A stretch of DNA of 36,987 nt from an uncultured Elioraea sp. (GTDB lineage Bacteria > Pseudomonadota > Alphaproteobacteria > Acetobacterales > Acetobacteraceae). Each line of letters starts with the position of its first letter. Position 1 is the stretch's first letter. Positions 22,809 to 31,293 of the stretch are shown here, piece by piece. The position numbers and the translations under genes were made by a program. The notes beneath the pieces were generated by a model. It did not search any database and had not been told where the DNA came from. It saw only the letters and a list, made by a program, of their open reading frames with translations. Location: contig CALLUO010000068.1 in NCBI GenBank assembly GCA_938010425.1, positions 1 through 36,987 on the forward strand. Direction: 5' to 3'.

Positions 22809-24239
22809 TCAACTCTCCAGCATGCGGCGGAGGAGTTCGACGTCCTCGGCGAGAGCGGGATCTTTCTGCATCAGCTCGGCGATTCGCGCGCAGGCGTGCA
22901 TCACCGTGGTGTGGTCGCGGTTGCCGAACTTGCGCCCGATCTCGGGCAGGGAACGCGCAGTGAGCTGCTTGGCGAGGTACATCGCAATCTGGCGCGGGCG
23001 AGCGACGGCACGGGCGCGACGAGCGGAGAACATATCGGTGAGGCGGATATTGTAGTGTTCCGCCACGCGCTTCTGAATCTCCTCAATGGTGACGCGCCGT
23101 TCGTGCGCGCGCAGCAAGTCCCGCAGCACCTCCTGCGTGCTTTCGAGGGTGATCGGGCGGCCGACGAGTTGTGCGTGCGCAACGACACGATTGAGCGCAC
23201 CCTCGAGGTCGCGCACGTTGGTGGTGATCTTGTGCGCCATAAACTCCATCACCTTCTGTGGCACGGCCACACCCTGCAGGGCGGCCTTCGCCTGGAGGAT
23301 GCCGATGCGCAGCTCGTAGGTGGTGGCGTGGATGTCCGCGACCATGCCGCAACCGAGACGGGTGCGCAACCTTTCCTCGATTCCCGATAGATCTGAGGGT
23401 GACTTGTCGGCAGAGACGACGATCTGCTTGCCGGCATCGACCAAAGCGTTGAAGGTGTGGAAGAACTCCTCCTGCGTGGAGTCCTTGCCGATGAGGAATT
23501 GCAGGTCGTCCACCATCAGCACATCGACAGCGCGCAGGCTGTCCTTGAACTCGACGGATGACTGGCTGCGGATGGCGGCGATGAAGCGGTACATGAACTT
23601 CTCCGCCGACATGTAGGCGACCGCGCGGTGTGGCGTGCGTTGACGAATTGCCCAGGCGATAGCGTGCATCAGGTGCGTCTTGCCAAGGCCAACACCGCCG
23701 TAGAGGAAGAGCGGGTTGAAGCCCGGCGTGGGCCCGCTTTCCGCCACCCGACGCGCGCACGCATAAGCGAATTCATTCGGCTTGCCGACGACGAAGGTGC
23801 CGAACGTAAAGCGCGGGTCGAGCGGGCCTGAAAGGTCGTTGCGGACATCGGTGCGCAGTTCGCCGCGCGCGGCTTCGGCGACAGGACTCGGCCCTTTGGC
23901 CTCATCGGCCGGGGCGGCCGCGAGCGCTTCAGCAAGCCCAGCATGCGGCGCGCCAATGCGCAGTTCGACGCGACGGATGCGGGCATTCTCCGCATGCCAC
24001 AGGGCGCGGATCCGATCACCGTAGTGCGCCCTCACCCAGTCGCGCAGGAACCGTGTCGGCAGGACGATGGTGACCTCGTCGTCGCTGACGGCAGCGAGGG
24101 TCATTTGCCGCAGCCACGTGCGGTATTGCACCTCGCCGACCTCCTCGCGGAGCCGGCCGCGGACTCGCGCCCACTGCCCGCTGATTTCCGGGTCGATGCG
24201 AGACACGTCGAACCCGCTCTCTTCCACGGTCCCTTCCAT
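22809..24239 (-). CDS. dnaA: Chromosomal replication initiator protein DnaA
   Basis: The AAA+ initiator that opens the origin. From the ATG at 24239 (MEGTVEESGFDVSRIDPEIS) it is 476 residues, normal for alphaproteobacteria; in-frame codons further upstream add an unlikely arginine-rich tail. Domain I covers about residues 15-100 (YRTWLRQMTL). The AAA+ core starts FTFGTFVVGKPNEFAYA, with Walker A GGVGLGKTH at 181-189 and Walker B LMVDDLQFL at 241-249. The DNA-binding domain has DMFSARRARAVARPRQIAMY and the DnaA signature FGNRDHTTVMHACARI. It lies downstream of rpsT in a conserved order. I see only one weak DnaA-box-like string nearby, so the origin itself is not evident. Confidence 0.97.
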   Translation of the reverse strand: MEGTVEESGFDVSRIDPEISGQWARVRGRLREEVGEVQYRTWLRQMTLAAVSDDEVTIVLPTRFLRDWVRAHYGDRIRALWHAENARIRRVELRIGAPHAGLAEALAAAPADEAKGPSPVAEAARGELRTDVRNDLSGPLDPRFTFGTFVVGKPNEFAYACARRVAESGPTPGFNPLFLYGGVGLGKTHLMHAIAWAIRQRTPHRAVAYMSAEKFMYRFIAAIRSQSSVEFKDSLRAVDVLMVDDLQFLIGKDSTQEEFFHTFNALVDAGKQIVVSADKSPSDLSGIEERLRTRLGCGMVADIHATTYELRIGILQAKAALQGVAVPQKVMEFMAHKITTNVRDLEGALNRVVAHAQLVGRPITLESTQEVLRDLLRAHERRVTIEEIQKRVAEHYNIRLTDMFSARRARAVARPRQIAMYLAKQLTARSLPEIGRKFGNRDHTTVMHACARIAELMQKDPALAEDVELLRRMLES

Positions 24240-24355
24240 CGCGCGCAACTCGAGCACACCCCGCTCCCGGCTGGCGCCGTGGGCGCGGGGCAGACGCTCC
24301 CATTTAGAGAAGTTTCCGGGGCGGAGGCAAATCAATTCTTGCGATGATGTTACGT

Positions 24356-24384
24356 TTTAAAGGCTAAGCGTAAGTGATTGTCAG
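24356..24384 (-). promoter_or_regulatory. Candidate dnaA promoter
   Basis: On the minus strand CTGACA (24384-24379) is followed after exactly 17 bases by TTTAAA (24361-24356), five and four matches to the sigma-70 hexamers, in a conspicuously AT-rich segment. Transcription would start near 24349 and leave a leader of about 110 nt before the dnaA ATG at 24239. Confidence 0.5.
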
Positions 24385-24509
24385 TTAGGAACGCGACATT
24401 GTCTCAGCCACAACGCGAGGGCGTCCACAGCTTTTGGAGCCCTCGTCAGCCTCGCGTCAGCAGATCACTGTCAGTGCGACGGCCGCAACACTGCGACCAA
24501 AACAAAAAC

Positions 24510-24788
24510 TCAGGACGCGGGCGCGATGTCCAGTGCCTTCACGCGGCGCGACAGGCGCGCCAGCTTCCGCGCAACAACGTTACGGTGAATGATGCCCTTC
24601 GAGGCGGCACGCATCAGCTCAGACGTCATCACACGGAGGGCCGAGCGCGCTTCGTGCGCCGAACCGGCTGCGATGGCCTTCTCGACCTTTTTGGCAAAAG
24701 TTCGAAGCCGGGACCGCCGCGCGCGGTTGCGCATCGTGCGCTTCTCAATTTGCCGGATGCGCTTCTTCGCCGAAGCTGTGTTCGCCAT
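24510..24788 (-). CDS. rpsT: 30S ribosomal protein S20
   Basis: A basic 92-residue protein that binds 16S rRNA during early 30S assembly. The sequence opens [20 protein letters not shown] and continues [19 protein letters not shown], the classic S20 N-terminal helix, with [19 protein letters not shown] near the C-terminus. Its position upstream of dnaA on the same strand is a common alphaproteobacterial arrangement. A hairpin lies in its leader, about 30 nt before the ATG, which could matter because S20 synthesis is known to be controlled at translation in other bacteria. Confidence 0.97.
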   Translation of the reverse strand: MANTASAKKRIRQIEKRTMRNRARRSRLRTFAKKVEKAIAAGSAHEARSALRVMTSELMRAASKGIIHRNVVARKLARLSRRVKALDIAPAS

Positions 24789-24817
24789 GACGCTGCTCGA
24801 TCATGATGCTTGCTGCT

Positions 24818-24837
24818 GGCAGCCCGCCTAGGCTGCC
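24818..24837 (-). promoter_or_regulatory. Hairpin in the rpsT leader
   Basis: Perfect 7-bp inverted repeat GGCAGCC-N6-GGCTGCC, centred about 40 bp upstream of the rpsT start codon. It would form a stable RNA stem in the 5' leader. A TTGACG at 24877-24872 (minus strand) is a possible -35 box of the same promoter region. An autoregulatory role is only inference. Confidence 0.35.
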
Positions 24838-24893
24838 GAAGGCCGCGGTGCTTACACCCGAGGTTTCGTGCCGTCAAGGCGCTCGCGGACGGC

Positions 24894-25670
24894 TCAGCGA
24901 TGGCGAAAAGCCGGCGGCCGCTTCTCCGTAAACGCCATCATCCCTTCCTTCTGGTCCTCGAGCGCGAAACAGGACTGAAAGAGGCGCCGTTCGAATCGCA
25001 CGCCTTCCGCCAGCGTGGTCTCGAAGGCGCGGTTTACCGCCTCCTTGGCCATCGCCACCGCGGGGCGCGAGAAGGAGGCGATCTTCTCCGCCACCCGCAC
25101 CGCCTCCTCGATCAGTTCCGCTGCCGGCACGACTCGCGCGACCAGCCCTGCCCGTTCGGCCTCCTCGGCGCCCATCATCCGCCCCGTCAGGATCATCTCC
25201 ATCGCCTTCGACTTGCCGACCGCGCGCGTCAAACGCTGCGTGCCACCAGCACCGGGTATGACGCCAAGAGTGATCTCGGGCTGGCCAAACTTTGCGGTGT
25301 CAGCAGCGAGGATAACATCGCACATCATAGCAAGCTCGCAACCGCCTCCCAAGGCGAAACCAGCTACCGCCGCGATCACTGGCTTGCGAATGGCAAGGAT
25401 CGTCTCCCAGCGGTTGCCGATAAAATCGTCGTTCACCACGTCGATGAAAGAACGGTCCTTCATCTCCTTGATGTCGGCTCCGGCAGCAAAGGCCTTCTCG
25501 TTCCCGGTGAGCACGATGGCGCCGATCGCGTCATCGGCATCGAAGGCCCGCAACGCCTGGCCAAGCTCGACCATCAATTGATCGCACAGCGCGTTCAGCG
25601 CTTTCGGCCGATTCAATGTGATCAAGCCGACCGCGCCGCGCGTCTCCGTCAGAATCATCTCAAAGGCCAC
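24894..25670 (-). CDS. Enoyl-CoA hydratase/isomerase (crotonase family)
   Basis: A 258-residue crotonase-fold enzyme acting in fatty acyl-CoA hydration. The GTG at 25670 is chosen because AAGGGGAC lies about eight bases upstream and the protein then opens [20 protein letters not shown] as family members do. The oxyanion hole is formed by [12 protein letters not shown] and by [16 protein letters not shown]. The catalytic glutamates are expected within [19 protein letters not shown], which is intact. A short-chain enoyl-CoA hydratase is most likely, but the exact substrate cannot be decided. It sits between mutM and rpsT, a gene order seen widely in alphaproteobacteria. Confidence 0.92.
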   Translation of the reverse strand: MAFEMILTETRGAVGLITLNRPKALNALCDQLMVELGQALRAFDADDAIGAIVLTGNEKAFAAGADIKEMKDRSFIDVVNDDFIGNRWETILAIRKPVIAAVAGFALGGGCELAMMCDVILAADTAKFGQPEITLGVIPGAGGTQRLTRAVGKSKAMEMILTGRMMGAEEAERAGLVARVVPAAELIEEAVRVAEKIASFSRPAVAMAKEAVNRAFETTLAEGVRFERRLFQSCFALEDQKEGMMAFTEKRPPAFRHR

Positions 25671-25711
25671 GGGCTTGTCCCCTTTGCTGCATGCACCGCG
25701 CCTTCGCCTAC

Positions 25712-26554
25712 TCAACGTTGCGTGCGGGGGCAATAGAAGGTGGTGCGGCCCTGCTGCACGACTGTCGCGATCCCTCGGCAAGCGGGTGGTCCTGGGCAAC
25801 GCTCGCAGGGCTCACCAGCATGACCATAGACTTTCCAGGCATGCTGGAAGTAGCCGAGCTCACCGCTGGTCTGCCGCCAATCACGTAAAGACGACCCGCC
25901 AGCCGCGATCGCCTCTGCTAGCGTGGCCTTGATTGCGGCAACGAGGCGGGCAGCGCGTTCGCCACGCACGGTTCGGGCCTCCCGCCTCGGCGAGATCCGC
26001 GCGCGGAACAGGGATTCGCAGGCGTAGATGTTGCCCAAGCCTGCCACCATTGTCTGATCCATCAGCGCCACCTTGATCGCGGTTCGCCGGCTGGCCAGTG
26101 CGGCCTCCAGCCAGGAGGGCGTGAAAGCGTCTTCGAGCGGCTCTGGCCCGAGGCTGGCAAGGCGGGGATGTTGCGCTTCGTGCGCCGTTGGCACCAAGTC
26201 GAGGCTGCCGAAGCGGCGCGGATCAATCAAGCCGAGGCGCCAGCCCTCCTTTGTTTCGATCACCACATGCTCGTGCGGCAGGGGCGCTGCTACCTCATCT
26301 GGGCCAGAGAGGCGAAGCCGGCCCGACATGCCCAAGTGCCAGAGCACACTAAGCCCACCCTCAAGCCGCATCAGGATCGTTTTCCCGCGGCGGCCGAACC
26401 CAAGGATAGACCGCCCGACCAGCGCCTCGGCAAAGCCCTGTGGAATCGGCCAGCGCAACTCGCTGCGGGCAAGACCAACGCTCTTGATGCGGTTTCCCGC
26501 GAGCTTTGCCGCCATCCCACGGCGCACCGTCTCCACCTCGGGCAGTTCGGGCAT
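25712..26554 (-). CDS. mutM: Formamidopyrimidine-DNA glycosylase (Fpg/MutM)
   Basis: A bifunctional DNA glycosylase/AP lyase that removes 8-oxoguanine. The ATG at 26554 gives the essential N-terminal Pro2-Glu3 ([13 protein letters not shown]); in-frame codons upstream would bury the catalytic proline, so this start is decisive. It is 280 residues. Lys58 in GFGRRGKTI is the expected substrate-binding lysine, and [19 protein letters not shown] is the family helix-two-turn-helix. The C-terminal zinc finger is unusual: Cys250, Cys253, Cys259 and Cys275 are present, but the last position of the normal CPxC is Thr278 (FYCPRTQR). It is divergent from ubiE, with 48 bp between the starts. Confidence 0.95.
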   Translation of the reverse strand: MPELPEVETVRRGMAAKLAGNRIKSVGLARSELRWPIPQGFAEALVGRSILGFGRRGKTILMRLEGGLSVLWHLGMSGRLRLSGPDEVAAPLPHEHVVIETKEGWRLGLIDPRRFGSLDLVPTAHEAQHPRLASLGPEPLEDAFTPSWLEAALASRRTAIKVALMDQTMVAGLGNIYACESLFRARISPRREARTVRGERAARLVAAIKATLAEAIAAGGSSLRDWRQTSGELGYFQHAWKVYGHAGEPCERCPGPPACRGIATVVQQGRTTFYCPRTQR

Positions 26555-26602
26555 GCCCCCCTCTCTCGCCTCCGCGCCCATTCAAGGCTACGCTCACGCA
26601 CT

Positions 26603-27349
26603 ATGAGCGACAACACACCCCTCACCCATTTCGGCTATCGCACTGTGCCCGTGCCTGCCAAGAAAGGGCTCGTGCGCGGCGTCTTCGACTCGGTCGCGCA
26701 CCGCTACGACCTGATGAACGACCTGATGAGCCTCGGCATCCATCGGGTATGGAAGCGTATCTTGATCAACTCGCTTGCGCCACATCCGCGGATGCGCTTG
26801 CTCGATCTTGCCGCCGGCACGGGCGACATCGCTTTCCTTGCGCTTGAGCGCGGCGCGGGTTCGGCCGTGCTCGCCGACCTTACCGAGGCGATGCTGAAGG
26901 TCGCGGAAGAGCGCGCGGTGGCCAAGGGGCTGATCGGGAAATGCGAGTTCCTGGTCGCGGACGCCGAGGCTCTACCCCTGCCGGACGCCTCGTTCGACGC
27001 GGTAACGATTGCCTTCGGCTTGCGCAACTGCACCGACATCGACGCCGTGCTGCGTGAAGCGCGCCGCGTGCTACGCACTGGCGGGCGCTTCCTCTGCCTC
27101 GAATTCTCGCAAGTGTCGGTCGCCGCGCTGCGTCCGCTCTACGATGCCTATTCCTTCACCGTGCTGCCCATGCTGGGCCGAATTGTCGCGCGCGACGAGC
27201 AAGCGTATCGCTATCTCGCCGAAAGCATCCGCCGTTTCCCAGCCCAGGCGGAGCTTGCTGAACGCATGCGCCAGGCCGGTTTCGAGCGTGTAACCTGGCG
27301 CAATCTCTCTGCCGGCATCGCCGCCATCCACTCCGGCTGGCGTCTCTGA
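26603..27349 (+). CDS. ubiE: Ubiquinone/menaquinone biosynthesis C-methyltransferase UbiE
   Basis: SAM-dependent methyltransferase that C-methylates the quinone ring in ubiquinone synthesis. It is 248 residues from the ATG at 26603 (MSDNTPLTHFGYRTVPVPAK). Motifs are VFDSVAHRYDLMNDLMSLGI, the SAM-binding DLAAGTGDIAFLAL, FDAVTIAFGLRNCTDIDAVL and GGRFLCLEFSQV. The C-terminus ERVTWRNLSAGIAAIHSGWR is a strong UbiE/COQ5 match. It is divergent from mutM, a frequent alphaproteobacterial neighbourhood. The following pdxY starts 46 bp later and may be cotranscribed. The usual ubiB partner is not downstream. Confidence 0.96.
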   Translation: MSDNTPLTHFGYRTVPVPAKKGLVRGVFDSVAHRYDLMNDLMSLGIHRVWKRILINSLAPHPRMRLLDLAAGTGDIAFLALERGAGSAVLADLTEAMLKVAEERAVAKGLIGKCEFLVADAEALPLPDASFDAVTIAFGLRNCTDIDAVLREARRVLRTGGRFLCLEFSQVSVAALRPLYDAYSFTVLPMLGRIVARDEQAYRYLAESIRRFPAQAELAERMRQAGFERVTWRNLSAGIAAIHSGWRL

Positions 27350-27395
27350 TCCTCCTCCATCCCTCTCCTCTCGTCTTTGGCGCGAGGTTTCGTCC

Positions 27396-28247
27396 GTGAA
27401 GGTATTGTCGATCCAGTCCTGGGTCAGCCACGGCCATGCCGGCAACGCGGCGGCGGTGTTCCCGCTGCAGCGCCTCGGCGTCGAGGTGGTTGCGGTCCAC
27501 ACGGTGCTCTTTTCGAACCATACCGGATACGGATCGTGGCGGGGGCAAATCGTCGAGGCCGAGCTTGTGCGCGAGATTGTGCAGGGGGTGGCGGAGCGCG
27601 GCGCTCTCGCCGAAACGGACGCGCTGCTCACCGGATATTTGGGGGATGCGGCAATCGGCGAGGCGATCCTCGACGCGCATGCGCGCCTGAAGGCTGCGAA
27701 CCCCGCCGCGCTCTGGTGCTGCGACCCAGTGATCGGCGACGATGGGCGTGGCGTGTTTGTCCGACCAGGGATCCCCGAATTCTTCCGCGACCGGTGCGTG
27801 CCGACAGCCGACATCTTGACCCCGAACCAGTTCGAGCTCGCTTGGCTGACGGGTTCGACCGCACGCACGCGCGCCGACTTGCTGGTGGCAGCGCGGAGCC
27901 TGATCGCACGTGGGCCGCGCACGGTGCTTGTGACCTCGGCCGCGGTCGAGGACACGCCTGAGGACGCGATTGATGTGGTCGCGGTAGAGTCGTCGCGCGC
28001 GGTGCGGGTGCGGGTGCCGAAGCTGCCGATCGTTGGGCGCGGCACCGGAGATGCCATTGCTGCCCTATTCCTCGCCCACATTCTGGCCGGGCGCGACCTC
28101 GCTGCGGCCACGTCGCGCGCCGCCTCGTCTTTGCACGGCGTGCTGCGCGCCACCGTGGCGGCAGGGCGGCAGGAAATGGCACTGATTGCCGCGCAGGAGC
28201 AGCTCATCGCTCCCGACCCCCTTTTTCCTGCCGAGCCGTTCGCCTAA
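27396..28247 (+). CDS. pdxY: Pyridoxal kinase PdxY
   Basis: Phosphorylates pyridoxal in the vitamin B6 salvage pathway. It is 283 residues from a GTG at 27396. Motifs are SIQSWVSHGHAGNAAAVFPL at the N-terminus, TVLFSNHTGYGSWRG (substrate loop), ALLTGYLGD, CDPVIGDDGRGVFV and ADILTPNQFELAWLTG. GRGTGDAIAALFLAHIL carries the catalytic GTGD of the ribokinase-like fold. The match extends over the full length. It lies between ubiE and the aldolase-like gene on the same strand and could share their transcript. Confidence 0.93.
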   Translation: MKVLSIQSWVSHGHAGNAAAVFPLQRLGVEVVAVHTVLFSNHTGYGSWRGQIVEAELVREIVQGVAERGALAETDALLTGYLGDAAIGEAILDAHARLKAANPAALWCCDPVIGDDGRGVFVRPGIPEFFRDRCVPTADILTPNQFELAWLTGSTARTRADLLVAARSLIARGPRTVLVTSAAVEDTPEDAIDVVAVESSRAVRVRVPKLPIVGRGTGDAIAALFLAHILAGRDLAAATSRAASSLHGVLRATVAAGRQEMALIAAQEQLIAPDPLFPAEPFA

Positions 28248-28316
28248 GACGCTGCGCAGTGACGCCGCTGCGCACGGCGTGGTAGCAGGGCGCGGTTCAA
28301 GCACAAGGGCTGCACC

Positions 28317-28868
28317 ATGAGCCACCCGATCACCCGCCGGCTTGCCGAGGCGGGCAGCGTCCTTATCGTCCGCGAAACAACAGCCGACGACGCGCGCGCG
28401 CGGATCAGCGCGGGCCGGGCGGCTGGCCTCGCTGCCTTCGAGATCGCGCTTTCTACACCTTCGGCGATCGAGCTGATCCGCCACCTCGCCGCTGACTCGA
28501 CCCTGCTGGTCGGTGCCGGCATGGTACGCACAGCGGCCGAGGCCTATGCTTGCGGAGAAGCCGGGGCACGCTTCCTCACCTGCCCGTGGAACGAGCCGGA
28601 GATCGTTCCCGCCGGAAAACGCTTCGCCGCATGCGTCATGCTGGGCGCCCTGACACCTGACGAAGTCGTAGAGGCGCTCGAAGGGTTCGCCGACGCCGTC
28701 GCGGTGTTTCCCGCCCCCTCTTTGGGCGGGGCGAGCCATATCCGCGCCCTATGCCGCGTGTTTCCCGAGGTCGCGTTCTACCCTTCGGGCGGCATCGCCG
28801 CCGCCGATGCCGCAGCCTATCGCGACGCTGGGGCAGCCTTCGTCGGCATCGATGTGCTCCCGACCTAA
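28317..28868 (+). CDS. KDPG/KDPGal aldolase-like protein lacking the Schiff-base lysine
   Basis: A 183-residue protein of the Eda/DgoA class I aldolase fold. Aligned by eye to E. coli Eda, Glu42 (AFEIALST) matches the general-base glutamate. LVGAGMVRTAAEAYACGEAG and VAFYPSGGIAAADAAAYRDA match the family strands. The strand that normally carries the Schiff-base lysine (FKFFPAE in Eda) reads VAVFPAP here, so the position is Ala129 (codon 28701-28703). The Thr of the usual GAGT motif is Met. Class I aldol chemistry is therefore unlikely. Function unknown; it could be a non-aldolase member of the family. It lies 69 bp after pdxY on the same strand. Confidence 0.7.
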   Translation: MSHPITRRLAEAGSVLIVRETTADDARARISAGRAAGLAAFEIALSTPSAIELIRHLAADSTLLVGAGMVRTAAEAYACGEAGARFLTCPWNEPEIVPAGKRFAACVMLGALTPDEVVEALEGFADAVAVFPAPSLGGASHIRALCRVFPEVAFYPSGGIAAADAAAYRDAGAAFVGIDVLPT

Positions 28869-28874
28869 GCCCTC

Positions 28875-29261
28875 TCAACCGAAAGACCAGGACTCCGGGT
28901 TGTCGATCGGCCGGTCTTCGTTCAGCCGAACCAAGCCCTTGATGGTACGCCCGAGGGTGAGAATGAAGGCCCAGGCGAGAAAGGCCAAACCGACCAAGAG
29001 CCAGGCCGAGACGAGGCCAACCACACACCACAGGATGGACAGCCAGAAGGTGCGGATCTGGAACGTGAAGTGGGTGGCAAGCCAGGGAGGGGCTTGGTCG
29101 CGCGCAACATAGGCGAGGACGACGCCAAGCAGGAAGGTCAGACCGACGAAAAACCCGGCCCCATACAAAAGGTAGACGGCAAGCGCATAACGGCGTGCGC
29201 GCCTCTCCTGCGGGTCTTCCGCTAGACGGCGCGGGACATGCGGCAGCGAGCCCTCGCTCAT
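28875..29261 (-). CDS. Small membrane protein, DUF4870-like
   Basis: A 128-residue inner-membrane protein with about three hydrophobic helices (roughly residues 27-52 and 73-105, the latter long enough for two passes). The central APPWLATHFTFQIRTFWLSI, followed by WCVVGLVSAWLL, and the C-terminal RTIKGLVRLNEDRPIDNPES with a following WSFG resemble the DUF4870/Tic20-like family. Function is unknown. Its start overlaps the stop of the M81 peptidase gene by four bases (29258-29261, ATGA), so the two are translationally coupled. Confidence 0.7.
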   Translation of the reverse strand: MSEGSLPHVPRRLAEDPQERRARRYALAVYLLYGAGFFVGLTFLLGVVLAYVARDQAPPWLATHFTFQIRTFWLSILWCVVGLVSAWLLVGLAFLAWAFILTLGRTIKGLVRLNEDRPIDNPESWSFG

Positions 29262-30724
29262 GGGCTGAGCGCAACTCCGGCACGAAGCTTGCGAAATGGC
29301 AGCGAGGCTGGATCGGCGACTACGGGGCCGGGCGCGGCGACGATCAGCACCTCTTTCGCGATCGGCTCGAAATCGGCGCGGAAATGCACCGAGGACTTCA
29401 GCGCGAGCACCGGCAGGCGTTCCGGCGTGAGGCCGAGATGGCGGAACATGGCCCGATCGTAGGCCTGCATCTTGCGCGACGCCACCGCGACGCGCACTCC
29501 GCCTGTCTCTAAAAGCGCCATCGGCCCAAGCTCCGCACGGTTGCCACGCGTCATCGGCCCCTCGCAGACGAAGCGCCCCGACCCGACCGCCAGCACCCGG
29601 AAGCGCGCCATGAGCGGCGCGCCATCACTTCTGCCACCCAAGGCAAGATCGATCGAGGCACCAATCCCCGCCTCGTGCGCCGCACGCGCGGCTTCGGGGT
29701 CGTTCAGCACACCCACCACTGCTCCCGCCACACCGCCCGCGACGAGTGCCTTCAGCAGCCCCGTGGTATCCCCATGCCCTCCGCCGCCGGGATTGTCCTG
29801 CGTGTCGGCGAGAATGATTGGCGGGCCTTCGCGCGAGGCGTGCGCGAGGCAGTGCGAGACCGCCTCCTCGGGCGAGAGGATCGTCTGGCGCATCTCCGCC
29901 CGGCGCGAGATGAAAGCCGCCGCTAGGCGTTCGGCCGCCTCTTCGGCAACCTCTGGCGCCTCCGCATAGGCTGTCACCGCCGGCCCGCATCCAGCAAAAT
30001 CGCAGTAGGGAAAGCCGAGCGAGAGAGAAAGCTCGATCGCCCCCATCTCCGTCTCAATCCGGTCGCGCAGCTGGAAAAGGTCGCGCATGGGCGGCACAAG
30101 CGTGCACTGCGCCGTGATGGGGACGAGGAAGTCGATCGCGCGATGGGTGCGCGCCCAAGGGCTGCCGCGCGCGATGCGCCGCAACAGAAGGGCGGCGGCG
30201 CGCGCGCCGGTCTCCTTCATGTCGACATGCGGGTAGGTCCGATACGCGGTGAGAACATCTGCCAACTCTACCATCGCAGGCGTAACGTTGGCATGCAGGT
30301 CTAGGCTGGCCGCGATCGGAACATTGCCCAGACGCTGGCGCAGGCAAAGCAGAAGCGCGCCTTCGCCGTCCGGTTCGTGTTCGGCCATCATCGCACCGTG
30401 CAGGTCGAGATAGAGACCCTGCAGCGGGCCTGCCCGCGCAGTATCTTCGACGATCCACCCCGTGATCGTTTCGTAAGCGTCGCGCGTCAGCGGCGCTGAT
30501 GGCATTGCCATCGCATACACGATCGGAACCACCTCCGCCCCCGCCACACGCAGGCGTTCGGCCGCGCCGGAAATCGGCAGTCGCGTGCCAGCGATCGCGG
30601 CGAACACGTCCTCGCCGCGCGTGAGAGGAGGAAACCCGCCGGGGCTGCGGAAGGAGTCGAGATCGGCCGGAAACGGCGCGAAGGAGTTGCTTTCGTGCTG
30701 GAAACCGGCGATCGCGATACGCAC
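29258..30724 (-). CDS. M81 family metallopeptidase (MlrC-like)
   Basis: A 488-residue soluble protein of the MlrC/M81 family, named for microcystinase C, a metalloprotein that cleaves linear peptides. Family strings are MRIAIAGFQHESNSFAPFPA at the N-terminus, LYLDLHGAMMAEHEPDGEGA, AASLDLHANVTPAMVELADV, TYPHVDMKETGARA and ILADTQDNPGGGGHGDTTGL, with ALKSSVHFRADFEPIA near the C-terminus. Members are common in alphaproteobacteria that make no known microcystin response, so the natural substrate here is unknown. It overlaps the DUF4870-like gene by four bases. No transporter is adjacent. Confidence 0.88.
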   Translation of the reverse strand: MRIAIAGFQHESNSFAPFPADLDSFRSPGGFPPLTRGEDVFAAIAGTRLPISGAAERLRVAGAEVVPIVYAMAMPSAPLTRDAYETITGWIVEDTARAGPLQGLYLDLHGAMMAEHEPDGEGALLLCLRQRLGNVPIAASLDLHANVTPAMVELADVLTAYRTYPHVDMKETGARAAALLLRRIARGSPWARTHRAIDFLVPITAQCTLVPPMRDLFQLRDRIETEMGAIELSLSLGFPYCDFAGCGPAVTAYAEAPEVAEEAAERLAAAFISRRAEMRQTILSPEEAVSHCLAHASREGPPIILADTQDNPGGGGHGDTTGLLKALVAGGVAGAVVGVLNDPEAARAAHEAGIGASIDLALGGRSDGAPLMARFRVLAVGSGRFVCEGPMTRGNRAELGPMALLETGGVRVAVASRKMQAYDRAMFRHLGLTPERLPVLALKSSVHFRADFEPIAKEVLIVAAPGPVVADPASLPFRKLRAGVALSP

Positions 30725-31293
30725 GTGACGCTCCTGGCCTTGGCAAAACGTTTGTCAAACCAAGGGGGCACATCGAACGAGCCTCCCACTGTGCGCCTTC
30801 ATAGTGTCTCTCGGCAAACCTGGGAATAAAGCCTGCTCAGTGGGCGGGCGGTTCTCGTGCCCAAGCATCCTCCATGGATGGCGGATGGCAAGGGAAGAGG
30901 GGTTCAGCTGGTGCGAACCCCGGCGAACAAGCAGCCGAGCTTGGCGGGTGGCAGAGAGTTTTGCGCCTCGCACCGGGGGTCCGATTTTGTTTTGGGCTGA
31001 CAGCAAAGGGCGGAGGAAGCGGATAATCGCTCGGGGAAAAACCCTGCTTACCGAGCGGGGGGCGCAGTGGCTTGCGTCGCATGAACCTTGCGTGAGTTTG
31101 TCGAGCCCTCGGGGCCGGCGCTCGCCTCATCCGAGGCGAGAAGCTGACAAGGCCCAACGCGAGAGTGATCCCCCGGTCGACATGGTGGCGTTTGCACCGC
31201 ATGGTTGCAGCGCCAGGGAGATGCCCGCTTACTCAGGCAGAGCAACGGAGCGCCCTCTACGGCGAGACGCGTTGACGCTGGACCTAACCCAAG
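30725..31293. other. About 570-bp stretch with no recognisable gene
   Basis: Open frames exist on both strands but none has a plausible start, a ribosome-binding site or a family motif. The region has more T/A-containing runs than its surroundings and several short inverted repeats: CGCTCGG (31028-31034) with CCGAGCG (31051-31057), and CTCGCCTC-ATCC-GAGGCGAG at 31121-31140. I looked for rnpB, tmRNA, SRP RNA and common riboswitch cores and found none. It may hold the promoters of the divergent M81 and thioredoxin genes, an unrecognised RNA or old gene debris. Confidence 0.4.

Noticed and set aside
24336-24509. Possible replication origin between rpsT and dnaA
   Set aside because: Only one poor DnaA-box-like string (GCGTCCACA near 24421) is present, with no cluster of boxes or long AT-rich unwinding element. 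The AT-rich part is explained by the dnaA promoter.
31121-31140. CTCGCCTC-ATCC-GAGGCGAG hairpin as an intrinsic terminator
   Set aside because: No following T-tract, and it is not at the end of a gene on either strand.
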